Positions 8,814 to 17,415 of a DNA stretch of 64,000 nt are shown here, in pieces (the first letter of the stretch is position 1; every line of letters begins with the position of its first letter). A program made the position numbers and the translations under genes. The notes under the pieces are model-generated. The model made no database searches. It saw only the letters and a program-made list of their open reading frames with translations, and was not told the DNA's origin. Source of the DNA: Acerihabitans sp047324305 (GTDB lineage Bacteria; Pseudomonadota; Gammaproteobacteria; Enterobacterales; Enterobacteriaceae); NCBI RefSeq assembly GCF_047324305.1, contig NZ_CP178740.1, positions 2,170,001-2,234,000 on the forward strand, written 5' to 3'.

Positions 8814-10732
8814 TTCGCCACCCCCGTATCCTCAGGCGCAAGATAGATTTCCCCGCCGCTGGCGCGAAACGCCGACGACATCTCCGCCATGCCGCTTTCC
8901 CGTACCTCAATCGCCTGGGCGGCGGCATAATCCCTGACCTCCTGGGAGATTTTCATCGAGCAGAATTTCGGACCGCACATGGAGCAAAAATGGGCTACTT
9001 TGCCGGATTCCTGCGGCAGCGTTTCATCGTGATAGGCGCGGGCGGTGGCCGGATCCAGGGCCAGATTAAACTGGTCCTCCCAACGGAATTCAAAGCGTGC
9101 CTTGGACATGGCGTTATCGCGTATTTGCGCCCCGGGATGGCCTTTGGCCAGATCGGCGGCGTGAGCGGCGATTTTATAGGTAATAAGCCCCTGCTTAACA
9201 TCTTCTTTGTTCGGCAGGCCCAGATGCTCTTTCGGCGTGACGTAGCACAGCATCGCACAGCCGAACCAGCCGATAAGCGCGGCGCCGATGCCGGAGGTAA
9301 AATGGTCGTAACCCGGCGCGATATCGGTGGTCAGCGGCCCCAGGGTATAAAACGGCGCTTCGTGGCAATGCTCCAGCTGTTCGGTCATGTTGCGCCGGAT
9401 CATCTGCATGGGAACATGGCCAGGGCCTTCGATCATCACCTGCACGTCGTACTCCCAGGCAACTTTGGTCAATTCGCCCAGGGTATAGAGTTCGGCAAAC
9501 TGCGCTTCGTCGTTGGCATCATGGATGGAGCCGGGACGCAGGCCGTCCCCGAGGGATAATGAGACGTCGTAGTCGGCGCAAATCTGGCAAATATCGCGAA
9601 AATGCTCATAGAGGAAGCTTTCCTGGTGATGCGACAGGCACCATTTGGCCATAATGGATCCGCCGCGCGACACGATGCCGGTCAACCGTTTGGCGGTCAT
9701 CGGCACGTAACGCAACAGCACGCCGGCATGGATGGTAAAATAGTCCACGCCCTGTTCCGCCTGCTCGAGCAAGGTGTCGCGAAAGCATTCCCAGGTCAGG
9801 TTTTCCGCCACGCCGTTGACTTTTTCCAGCGCCTGGTAGATGGGCACCGTGCCGATGGGCACCGGACTGTTGCGCAGGATCCACTCGCGGGTTTCATGGA
9901 TATAGCGGCCGGTGGACAGGTCCATCACCGTATCCGCTCCCCAACGGGTCGCCCAGACCAGCTTCTCGACCTCTTCCTCAATGGATGAACTGACGGCCGA
10001 GTTGCCGATATTGGCGTTGACCTTGACCAGGAAATTGCGGCCGATAATCATCGGCTCCGACTCCGGATGGTTGATATTGGCGGGGATAATGGCACGACCG
10101 TCGGCCACTTCCCGGCGCACGAACTCCGGGGTAATATCCGGCGGCAAATGCGCGCCGAAGCTCTGGCCGGGATGCTGTTGCAGCAATACGTCGCCGCGGA
10201 TGCGTTCGCGGCCCATATTTTCCCGCAGGGCGATAAACTCCATTTCCGGCGTAATGACGCCGGCGCGGGCATAATGCAATTGCGTGACGCGCCGGCCGGG
10301 TTTGGCGCGCCGCGGCGTATGGCTGGGGGCGAAACGAACCTCATCCAGGCCCTCGTCGGCCCGGCGTTCGCCGGTATAACGCGAGCTTAGGCTGTTCAAC
10401 GCCTCGCTGTCCCCGCGCTGTTCAATCCAGCCCGAACGCAGGCGGTGAAGGCCGGCGCGCACGTCTATCTCTGTCGCCGGATCGCCATAGGGTCCGGCGG
10501 TGTCGTATACCGGCACCGGCTCGTTTTCTTCGTAGCGCGGCGTTTTGCCGTTGCCGCCGATAAGCGTGGGGCTAAGCGCGATCTCCCGCATCGGCACCCG
10601 GATGTCGGCGCTGTTGCCCTGGAGATAAATACGCCGGGAGTTGGGGAAGGCTTCGCCTTTCAGACGATGGATGAATTCCTGCGCCTGGGCGCGCTGCTCA
10701 CGGCGGGAAGGGGTGGTTTTGGATAACGACAT
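8810..10732 (-). CDS. thiC: Phosphomethylpyrimidine synthase
   Basis: A radical SAM enzyme that rearranges aminoimidazole ribotide into hydroxymethylpyrimidine phosphate, the other half of thiamine. At 640 residues it has the length expected in enterobacteria. The C-terminal iron-sulfur motif CSMCGPKFC (CX2CX4C) lies near residue 590, and the central MIEGPGHVPMQMI and GLPNKEDVKQG segments are conserved. It is the first gene of thiCEFSGH and is preceded by a 110-base leader carrying a TPP riboswitch. Confidence 0.98.
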   Translation of the reverse strand: MSLSKTTPSRREQRAQAQEFIHRLKGEAFPNSRRIYLQGNSADIRVPMREIALSPTLIGGNGKTPRYEENEPVPVYDTAGPYGDPATEIDVRAGLHRLRSGWIEQRGDSEALNSLSSRYTGERRADEGLDEVRFAPSHTPRRAKPGRRVTQLHYARAGVITPEMEFIALRENMGRERIRGDVLLQQHPGQSFGAHLPPDITPEFVRREVADGRAIIPANINHPESEPMIIGRNFLVKVNANIGNSAVSSSIEEEVEKLVWATRWGADTVMDLSTGRYIHETREWILRNSPVPIGTVPIYQALEKVNGVAENLTWECFRDTLLEQAEQGVDYFTIHAGVLLRYVPMTAKRLTGIVSRGGSIMAKWCLSHHQESFLYEHFRDICQICADYDVSLSLGDGLRPGSIHDANDEAQFAELYTLGELTKVAWEYDVQVMIEGPGHVPMQMIRRNMTEQLEHCHEAPFYTLGPLTTDIAPGYDHFTSGIGAALIGWFGCAMLCYVTPKEHLGLPNKEDVKQGLITYKIAAHAADLAKGHPGAQIRDNAMSKARFEFRWEDQFNLALDPATARAYHDETLPQESGKVAHFCSMCGPKFCSMKISQEVRDYAAAQAIEVRESGMAEMSSAFRASGGEIYLAPEDTGVAK

Positions 10733-10843
10733 AGCAATTCCTCACAATAAACGGGAAAATTGCTTGTCAGGAGCGCTACGGGAGTAATGAGGCCGGGCTT
10801 TGAATTTAGCAAAATAGACTATAAATCAAAGCGTTGCTTTACT

Positions 10844-10940
10844 CTTGTTCCCTTCGCAGGTATTAACCCGATCAGGTTCCGCGGATCCCGAATTAACGGT
10901 CTCAGCCTGGCGTAATGTACGCGCTAGGCACTCCGACAAG
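10844..10940 (-). promoter_or_regulatory. TPP riboswitch (THI element) of the thi operon
   Basis: Read on the minus strand, this segment carries the universally conserved THI-box pieces: CTGAGACCGTT, the GGGATCCGCGGAACCTGATC core, and TAATACCTGCGAAGGGAACAAG. P1 is formed by CTTGT at the 5' end and ACAAG at the 3' end. The sequence closely follows the E. coli thiC aptamer but has a longer P3-region arm (GCGCGTACATTACGC). The 3' end is about 110 bases from the thiC start codon, enough for a platform that hides the ribosome-binding site or ends transcription when TPP is bound. Confidence 0.95.
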
Positions 10941-10989
10941 ATATAGCGGCCCGTGAAGGACCGGTTACGACTTACTGCTTACCGCAAAA

Positions 10990-11511
10990 TTACGCCAGAC
11001 GCGATACGTCCGGATTATTGGCGGCCGGCACCGAGGCCAGGTAGTCCGCTTTATATTCCAGCGCCTGCTGGATCAGTTTGTCCTCCAGGGCAAAACGCGT
11101 GGCCAGGGCCTCGCCCACGCCGGAAAGCGCCTGTTGGAACTCCATACAGTTATCATGATCGATGGCCGTTTCCAATTGGCTATCATAAAATGCCATGATT
11201 TGTTTGGTATTTTCCTGCAACGCCGGATACAACTGGGTACTGATGATTCTTTTGCTGCTGCTGGTATCGTCCGCGTCCTGAACGATACGATCGTAGATAT
11301 GGAAATGGCCGGCGGAAAGGTAGTCCACCAGTTTATGGCAAAAGTCGTCCAGCGCGTTTTCGTCCAGGGGAGTATGCTTTTCTTTATTGGGCTTAAGACC
11401 GATGAGATGGTAATACGCAATGAGCAACTTCCTGCGGGCCAGTATCCACTGATCGATCAGTTCGTTACTGCCGCCAACGCGTTGAGCCAGAATGTCCAGC
11501 TGGTTTAGCAT
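10990..11511 (-). CDS. rsd: Anti-sigma-70 regulator Rsd
   Basis: Binds the region-4 domain of sigma-70 in stationary phase and frees core RNA polymerase for alternative sigma factors. The 173-residue, mostly helical protein begins MLNQLDILAQRVGGSNELID, the Rsd/AlgQ signature start, and contains the conserved FCHKLVDYLSAGHFHIYDRI segment. It lies upstream of and parallel to the thi operon and is divergent from nudC, as in E. coli. Confident by length, motif and synteny. Confidence 0.95.
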   Translation of the reverse strand: MLNQLDILAQRVGGSNELIDQWILARRKLLIAYYHLIGLKPNKEKHTPLDENALDDFCHKLVDYLSAGHFHIYDRIVQDADDTSSSKRIISTQLYPALQENTKQIMAFYDSQLETAIDHDNCMEFQQALSGVGEALATRFALEDKLIQQALEYKADYLASVPAANNPDVSRLA

Positions 11512-11603
11512 GATTGACTCCGATGTAATAAAGTAACGCTGCGTTACTCATCAATTAAAGCTAATTTCTAGCTTGCCAGTGAATAAGAGGTAGTGCAACT
11601 AAA

Positions 11604-12407
11604 ATGGAACAAGAACTCAACGGTAGCGAAAATGGCTGGTGGATCGTCAGCCAGGACAGCAAATTGTGGTTACCCAAGGGGGAACTGCCATTTGGAACGG
11701 CATCGGCCTGGTCACTTCAAGGATTGACAGCGACGCTTATCGGCGAATGGGAGGGGTCGCCCGCCTGGCTGGTACGCCACGCCATGCCCCGGGATATGGG
11801 CTCGGTGCGCCAGATCATCGATAGCGACCCAGGCTTGTTCCAACTGGCGGGCCGGGGCGTGCAACTGGCGGAGTTTTATCGTTCCCATCGCTATTGCGGC
11901 TACTGCGGCCATGAGATGCGCGTCAGTAACCGGGAATGGGCCTGCCTGTGCGATCATTGCCATGAACGGTATTATCCGCAAATCGCGCCCTGTATTATCG
12001 TGGCGATCCGCCGCGGCGACGATATCCTGCTGGCCCAGCATACCCGCCATCGCGGCGGCATTTACACGGTGCTGGCCGGTTTTGCCGAGGTGGGGGAAAC
12101 CCTGGAGCAGACCGTGGCCCGCGAGGTCATGGAGGAGACGCGGATTAAGGTGAAAAACGTCCGTTATGTCACCTCGCAGCCCTGGCCTTTCCCGCATTCG
12201 CTGATGATGGCGTTTATGGCGGAGTACGCCGGCGGCGAAATCACCCCCGATCATAATGAAATCCTTGATGCCGGCTGGTACCGTTATGACGCGCTGCCCC
12301 TGCTGCCGCCGCCCGGCACCGTGGCCAGGCGCTTAATTGAGGACACGGTCGCGCTCTGCCGCGCCGATCGGGAAAATGACGGCCCGCATGCTACACTCCA
12401 TTCATAA
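11604..12407 (+). CDS. nudC: NAD-capped RNA hydrolase / NADH pyrophosphatase
   Basis: A Nudix hydrolase that removes NAD caps from RNA and hydrolyses NADH to NMNH and AMP. At 267 residues it has the usual domain order: an N-terminal domain, a four-cysteine zinc site (CGYC near residue 98 and CLCDHC near 113), and the Nudix box beginning GFAEVGETLEQTVAREVMEE. The NADH-specific SQPWPFPHS motif follows it. The ATG is preceded by GAGG. It stands 17 bases upstream of hemE and is probably co-transcribed with it. Confidence 0.96.
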   Translation: MEQELNGSENGWWIVSQDSKLWLPKGELPFGTASAWSLQGLTATLIGEWEGSPAWLVRHAMPRDMGSVRQIIDSDPGLFQLAGRGVQLAEFYRSHRYCGYCGHEMRVSNREWACLCDHCHERYYPQIAPCIIVAIRRGDDILLAQHTRHRGGIYTVLAGFAEVGETLEQTVAREVMEETRIKVKNVRYVTSQPWPFPHSLMMAFMAEYAGGEITPDHNEILDAGWYRYDALPLLPPPGTVARRLIEDTVALCRADRENDGPHATLHS

Positions 12408-12424
12408 CTGCAAGGGAATCCTGT

Positions 12425-13489
12425 ATGCATGAACTGAAGAACGACCGCTATCTGCGCGCCCTGCTGCGCCAGCCTGTTGATGTCACGCCCGTATGGATGA
12501 TGCGCCAGGCCGGGCGTTATCTGCCGGAATATAAAGCCACCCGCGCCGAGGCCGGTGATTTTATGTCACTGTGCAGGAATGCCGAACTGGCCTGTGAAGT
12601 GACCTTGCAGCCGTTGCGTCGTTTTCCGCTTGATGCCGCGATCCTGTTTTCGGATATCCTGACGGTTCCCGACGCCATGGGACTGGAATTGTATTTTGAA
12701 CAGGGGGAGGGGCCGTGCTTTGCCCGTCCGATTACCTGTAAAGCCGACGTGGAGCAGTTGCCGATACCGGATCCGGAGGTGGAGCTGGGGTATGTGATGG
12801 ACGCCGTACGTACCATCCGGCGCAACCTGCGCGGAGAAGTGCCGCTGATTGGCTTCTCCGGCAGTCCCTGGACCCTGGCCACCTATATGGTTGAAGGCGG
12901 CACCAGCAAAGTCTTCACTAAAATCAAACAAATGATGTACGCCGAGCCGCAGACGCTGCATTTATTGCTCGATAAGCTGGCGGCGAGCGTAACGCTGTAC
13001 CTGAACGCCCAGATTCGCGCCGGGGCGCAGTCGGTGATGATCTTTGATACCTGGGGCGGCGTGCTGACCGGCAGCGGCTATCTTGAGTTTTCCCTTGATT
13101 ACATGCAAAAAATCATCGACGGCCTGCAGCGGGAGCATGAAGGCCGCCGGGTGCCGGTAACGCTGTTTACCAAAGGCGGAGGCCAATGGCTTGAAGCCAT
13201 GGCGCAAACCGGTTGCGATGCGCTGGGCCTGGACTGGAGCACCGATATTCAGGCGGCGCGCCGTCGCGTGGGCGATAAGGTCGCGCTGCAGGGCAATATG
13301 GATCCTTCGGTGTTGTACGCGCCGCCGGCGCGTATTGAACAGGAAGTGGAGTCCATTCTGGCCGGTTTCGGTCGGGGTGAGGGGCATGTCTGCAATCTGG
13401 GGCACGGTATCCATCAGGACGTGCCGCCGGCACATGCGGGCATTTTTGTTGAGGCGGTGCATCGCCTGTCGCGCCCCTATCATCTGTAA
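12425..13489 (+). CDS. hemE: Uroporphyrinogen decarboxylase
   Basis: Decarboxylates the four acetate groups of uroporphyrinogen III to give coproporphyrinogen III in haem biosynthesis. The protein is 354 residues and begins HELKNDRYLRALLRQPVDVTP. It shows the substrate-binding WMMRQAGRYLPEY signature near residue 25 and the GFSGSPWTLATYMVEGG signature near 140. AAGGGA upstream supports the ATG at 12425. It lies between nudC and nfi as in E. coli. Confidence 0.98.
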   Translation: MHELKNDRYLRALLRQPVDVTPVWMMRQAGRYLPEYKATRAEAGDFMSLCRNAELACEVTLQPLRRFPLDAAILFSDILTVPDAMGLELYFEQGEGPCFARPITCKADVEQLPIPDPEVELGYVMDAVRTIRRNLRGEVPLIGFSGSPWTLATYMVEGGTSKVFTKIKQMMYAEPQTLHLLLDKLAASVTLYLNAQIRAGAQSVMIFDTWGGVLTGSGYLEFSLDYMQKIIDGLQREHEGRRVPVTLFTKGGGQWLEAMAQTGCDALGLDWSTDIQAARRRVGDKVALQGNMDPSVLYAPPARIEQEVESILAGFGRGEGHVCNLGHGIHQDVPPAHAGIFVEAVHRLSRPYHL

Positions 13490-13515
13490 AGACTGGTGAA
13501 AAAGGTGGAAAAAAC

Positions 13516-14211
13516 ATGGATATAACAGCATTGCGCGCCGAGCAGGTCGCCACCGCCAGTAGGGTCATACGCCATGACGATTTCGCTTTTTCCACGCCCG
13601 CGATAATCGCCGGCGCCGATGTGGGGTTCGAACAGGGGGGCGACGTTACCCGCGCGGCTATCGCGCTGCTGCGTTTTCCGTCGCTGGAGCTTATCGAATA
13701 CCGCATTGCCCGTGTAACGACCACCATGCCTTATATTCCGGGTTTTTTGTCGTTTCGCGAGTATCCCGCCCTGCTGGCCGCCTGGGAACAGCTGAATCAG
13801 CGGCCGGATTTGCTGTTCGTCGATGGCCATGGTATTTCCCACCCGCGCCGTCTGGGCGTCGCCAGCCATTTTGGCCTGTTGGTCGACCAGCCGACTATCG
13901 GCGTGGCTAAGCGCCGGCTGTGCGGCCGGTTTGAGCCCTTGAGCGATGAGGCGGGCGCCAGGGCGCCGCTGATGGATAAAGGCGAACAGCTTGCCTGGGT
14001 ATGGCGCAGCAAGATCCGCTGCAATCCTTTATTCATCTCCACCGGCCATCGCGTCGGCATGGACACTGCCCTGTATTGGGTACAACAATGCATGCGCGGC
14101 TACCGCTTGCCGGAGCCTACCCGCTGGGCGGATGCGGTGGCCTCTAATCGCACCGCGTTTAAACAGTGGGAGCAGGGGCGCGGCGAACCGGACTTTTTCG
14201 ACCTGGAATAG
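13516..14211 (+). CDS. nfi: Endonuclease V (deoxyinosine 3'-endonuclease)
   Basis: Nicks DNA at the second bond 3' to deoxyinosine, starting repair of deaminated adenine. The 231-residue enzyme shows the catalytic IIAGADVGFEQG segment, the PYIPGFLSFRE motif that forms the DNA-separating wedge, and FVDGHGISHPRRLGVASHFG, which carries metal-binding residues. AAGGTGG precedes the ATG by about ten bases. It is 26 bases after hemE and probably part of the same transcript. Confidence 0.96.
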   Translation: MDITALRAEQVATASRVIRHDDFAFSTPAIIAGADVGFEQGGDVTRAAIALLRFPSLELIEYRIARVTTTMPYIPGFLSFREYPALLAAWEQLNQRPDLLFVDGHGISHPRRLGVASHFGLLVDQPTIGVAKRRLCGRFEPLSDEAGARAPLMDKGEQLAWVWRSKIRCNPLFISTGHRVGMDTALYWVQQCMRGYRLPEPTRWADAVASNRTAFKQWEQGRGEPDFFDLE

Positions 14212-14269
14212 GGTAACCGGCTAATTTCAGGTACACTGCGACGCAGATTAAGAGTAATGGAATAGCGCG

Positions 14270-14860
14270 ATGTTACGTAACCCGATACATTTACGTCTGG
14301 AAAAGCAGGAAGCCTGGCAGCACGTCATTTTTATGGCGTCGCTGTGTGAACGGATGTACCCCAATTATCAACTGTTCTGCGTACAGACCGGCTTTGGCGA
14401 CCCTGCCGTCTACCGGCGTATTCTCGACCTGGTTTGGGAGACACAGGTTGTTAAAGATGCTAAGGTCAATTTTGATTTACAATTGGAAAAGCTGGAAGAA
14501 TGCATTCCCGCAGCGGATGATTACGATTTTTACGGCGTTTATCCGGCGATTGATGCCTGTGTGGCCCTGAGTGAATTATTGCACTCGCGGCTGAGCGGTG
14601 AAACGCTGGAGCATGCCGTCACCGTCAGCGAAACCTCTATCCGCACCGTGGCCATGCTGGAAATGACCCATGCGGAGCGGGAAATGACCGAAGAGGAGCT
14701 GAATGCCCTGCCCTCGATTGAAGAGGAATGGGACATTCAGTGGGAAATTTTTCGCCTGTTAGCTGATTGTGAAAACCGCGACGTAGAATTGATCAAAGGG
14801 CTGCGCGCAGACCTGCGCGAAGCCGGAATTAGCAATATTGGAATAATTTTACAGCAATAA
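14270..14860 (+). CDS. yjaG: DUF416 family protein YjaG
   Basis: A 196-residue acidic, probably all-helical cytoplasmic protein of unknown function. It begins MLRNPIHLRLEKQEAWQHVIFMASLCERM and contains the DFYGVYPAIDACVAL segment typical of the YjaG (DUF416) family. Its position between nfi and hupA is the E. coli order. No catalytic motif is visible. Family assignment is firm; function is not known. Confidence 0.93.
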   Translation: MLRNPIHLRLEKQEAWQHVIFMASLCERMYPNYQLFCVQTGFGDPAVYRRILDLVWETQVVKDAKVNFDLQLEKLEECIPAADDYDFYGVYPAIDACVALSELLHSRLSGETLEHAVTVSETSIRTVAMLEMTHAEREMTEEELNALPSIEEEWDIQWEIFRLLADCENRDVELIKGLRADLREAGISNIGIILQQ

Positions 14861-15050
14861 GGCAATAAAACGTGATTTAAGACCTGTTTTGCCATGTCTT
14901 AATACTTCACATCTGCACCCCGTCTGGTCTACATTTGGGGGGGCATAAAAAAAGTGGCTATCGGTGCGTGTTTGCAGGAGAGTGCCGTATTCCGGCTTAT
15001 CCGTCGTACTCGATGCTTAGCAAGCGATAAACACACTGTAAGGATAACAT

Positions 15051-15323
15051 ATGAACAAGACTCAACTGATTGATGTAATTGCTGATAAGGCCGATCTTTC
15101 GAAGGCGCAGGCGAAGTCGGCTCTGGAATCCACTTTGGCAGCAATTACCGAGTCTCTTAAAGAGGGTGATGCAGTACAATTGGTTGGTTTCGGTACTTTC
15201 AAAATTAATCATCGCAACGAACGCACTGGCCGTAATCCTCAGACCGGTAAAGAAATCAAAATCGCCGCGGCCAATGTTCCGGCATTTGTTTCTGGCAAGG
15301 CTCTGAAAGACGCTGTTAAGTAA
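15051..15323 (+). CDS. hupA: DNA-binding protein HU-alpha
   Basis: Histone-like nucleoid protein that bends and compacts DNA non-specifically as a dimer. It is 90 residues, begins MNKTQLIDVIADKADLSKAQ and carries the DNA-intercalating arm with FKINHRNERTGRNPQTGKEI at residues 47-66. AAGGATAAC just before the ATG is a good ribosome-binding site. The 190-base upstream region contains G- and A-runs and presumably a strong promoter. Only seven bases separate its stop from yjaH. Confidence 0.98.
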   Translation: MNKTQLIDVIADKADLSKAQAKSALESTLAAITESLKEGDAVQLVGFGTFKINHRNERTGRNPQTGKEIKIAAANVPAFVSGKALKDAVK

Positions 15324-15330
15324 CCACCGT

Positions 15331-16035
15331 GTGTTGGTGAAAAGATTAAGCATAGGGGCAACCGTGCCCCTTTTGTTTTTGCGCCGGTGCGGTTGGCTCG
15401 GGCTGCTGGCCTGTCTCCTCACGGCATGCGGTTCGCATTCCAAGGCGCCGCCTGCGTTCACCGCCAGCGGTTATGTCGCCGATCGGGGCGCCATGCGTTT
15501 ATGGCGTAAAGACGACGCGGCACAGCAAACGGTCAATATCGTCAGCGTCTACAGCCCCTATCAGGGCGAAAATACCATCATTACCCGCTATCAATTCCTC
15601 CATGACGACGTGCGCCAGATTAACCGGACGCAAAACGGCGCACATCCGCAAACCGTGCAAATCCGCTTTGACGATCAGGGTAATCCCAGCTATATGCAGC
15701 GTCAGCGCGATGGGCTGCGTGAAAAACTCAGTGATGACGAACTGGCGTTGTATCAGTTTGAAGCCAGGCGATTGCTGGATGTCAGCAGCACGCTACGTGC
15801 CGGACAGGTAAAGCTGATGCAGGGGATATGGCGCGACGGCGTGATAACCACCTGCGACGGCAAGACGGCGCGGCCTGATTTTGACCAGCGCTCGGCCTCG
15901 TGGATTGCGGCGCGCGCCCAACATTCCACCGGACAACTGGGCATCGCCTGGCTGGAGGCACCGGAAGGGACGCAGCTATTACTGGTCGCCAATGAAGACT
16001 TCTGCCACTGGCAACCTAAAAAAAGCGAGTTGTAG
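15331..16035 (+). CDS. yjaH: YjaH-like lipoprotein (DUF1481)
   Basis: A predicted outer-membrane lipoprotein of 234 residues. A short basic N-terminus and hydrophobic stretch lead to a lipobox, LLTAC, with the acylated Cys near residue 33. The rest matches the DUF1481 family of unknown function that sits after hupA in enterobacteria. No ATG is available at the start: GTG at 15331 or GTG at 15337 are the candidates, so the exact start is uncertain. It may be co-transcribed with hupA. Confidence 0.88.
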   Translation: MLVKRLSIGATVPLLFLRRCGWLGLLACLLTACGSHSKAPPAFTASGYVADRGAMRLWRKDDAAQQTVNIVSVYSPYQGENTIITRYQFLHDDVRQINRTQNGAHPQTVQIRFDDQGNPSYMQRQRDGLREKLSDDELALYQFEARRLLDVSSTLRAGQVKLMQGIWRDGVITTCDGKTARPDFDQRSASWIAARAQHSTGQLGIAWLEAPEGTQLLLVANEDFCHWQPKKSEL

Positions 16036-16116
16036 TCACCCGCCTGCAAGCCAACATCGACAGGGCGCCGCGCATTGCCCAACGTCATGAATGCGCGACA
16101 CCAGATGATGACAGGA

Positions 16117-17400
16117 TTATTGCTCGCGTTGGATCGCGCGATAGCCGATATCCGACCGGCAGAAACTGTCCTGCCAGCGAATAGACTTCGCCGCGCGATA
16201 GGCCCTGGCCTGAGCATCCGCCACCGTTTCGCCCAGCGCGGTAACGCACAAAACCCGCCCTCCCTGCGTCAGTACCTTACCGTCCGCCAGACAGGTGCCG
16301 GCATGAAAGACTTTTTCGCCTGCTGTCTCAGCCGTCGGCAGGCCGCTGATTTCGTCCCCGGTGCGGTAATCCCCCGGATAGCCGCCGGCGGCCAGGACCA
16401 CACCCAGGGCCGGTCGTTCATCCCATAACGAGCTTTCCCGATCCAGATGCCCTTCGGTGGCCGCCAGGCACAGCGCCACCAGATCGGAACGCATGCGCAG
16501 CATGATGGGCTGGGTTTCCGGATCGCCGAAGCGGCAGTTAAATTCAATCACCTTTGGCTGGCCATCGGCGTTGATCATCAGTCCGGCATATAAAAAGCCG
16601 GTATAGATATTCCCTTCCGACGCCATGCCGCGCACCGTCGGCCAGATAACCTGATCCATAACACGCTGGTGGATTTCATCCGTAACCACCGGGGCGGGGG
16701 AATATGCCCCCATGCCGCCCGTGTTGGGACCGGTATCGCCGTCGCCGACCCGTTTATGGTCCTGGCTGGTGGCCATCGGCACGACATGATCGCCGTCCAC
16801 CATCACGATAAAGCTGGCTTCCTCGCCTTCCAGGAATTCCTCCACCACGATGCGGTGCCCGGCATCGCCGAAGGCGTTACCGGCCAGCATATCCTCAATG
16901 GCCGCTTCCGCTTGCGCAAGCGTCATAGCCACGATCACGCCTTTGCCGGCGGCCAGGCCGTCCGCTTTGATAACAATGGGCGCGCCTTTGCTGCGCACGT
17001 AGGCCAGCGCCTGGTCGATATCGGTAAAGTTACCGTATTCCGCGCTGGGGATATGGTGGCGGGCCAGGAAATCCTTGGTAAACGCCTTCGAGCCTTCCAA
17101 CTGCGCCGCCGCTTTGGTCGGGCCGAATACCGGCAGGCCGGCTGAGCGGAACGCATCCACCACGCCCATCACCAGCGGCGCTTCGGGGCCGACGATGGTC
17201 AGGCCGATGGCGTGGCTTTGGGCGAAGGCGACCAGCGCCGGGATATCGGTCGGGCCGATGTCGACGTTTTCAAGCGCCGGTTCGAGGGCGGTGCCGGCAT
17301 TGCCGGGCGCCACGTAGACTTTATCCGCCAGCGGCGATTGGGCGGCCTTCCAGGCCAGGGCATGCTCGCGGCCGCCGTTCCCGATAATTAAGATATTCAT
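16117..17400 (-). CDS. purD: Phosphoribosylamine-glycine ligase (GAR synthetase)
   Basis: Second step of de novo purine synthesis: ATP-dependent ligation of glycine to phosphoribosylamine. The 427-residue ATP-grasp enzyme begins MNILIIGNGGREHALAWKAA and contains the PIVIKADGLAAGKGV ATP-binding loop and the EFNCRFGDPETQ metal-binding signature. It follows purH after 15 bases and shares its promoter and PurR control. The convergent neighbour is yjaH. Confidence 0.97.
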   Translation of the reverse strand: MNILIIGNGGREHALAWKAAQSPLADKVYVAPGNAGTALEPALENVDIGPTDIPALVAFAQSHAIGLTIVGPEAPLVMGVVDAFRSAGLPVFGPTKAAAQLEGSKAFTKDFLARHHIPSAEYGNFTDIDQALAYVRSKGAPIVIKADGLAAGKGVIVAMTLAQAEAAIEDMLAGNAFGDAGHRIVVEEFLEGEEASFIVMVDGDHVVPMATSQDHKRVGDGDTGPNTGGMGAYSPAPVVTDEIHQRVMDQVIWPTVRGMASEGNIYTGFLYAGLMINADGQPKVIEFNCRFGDPETQPIMLRMRSDLVALCLAATEGHLDRESSLWDERPALGVVLAAGGYPGDYRTGDEISGLPTAETAGEKVFHAGTCLADGKVLTQGGRVLCVTALGETVADAQARAYRAAKSIRWQDSFCRSDIGYRAIQREQ

Positions 17401-17415
17401 TGGTCGCTCCTGGGC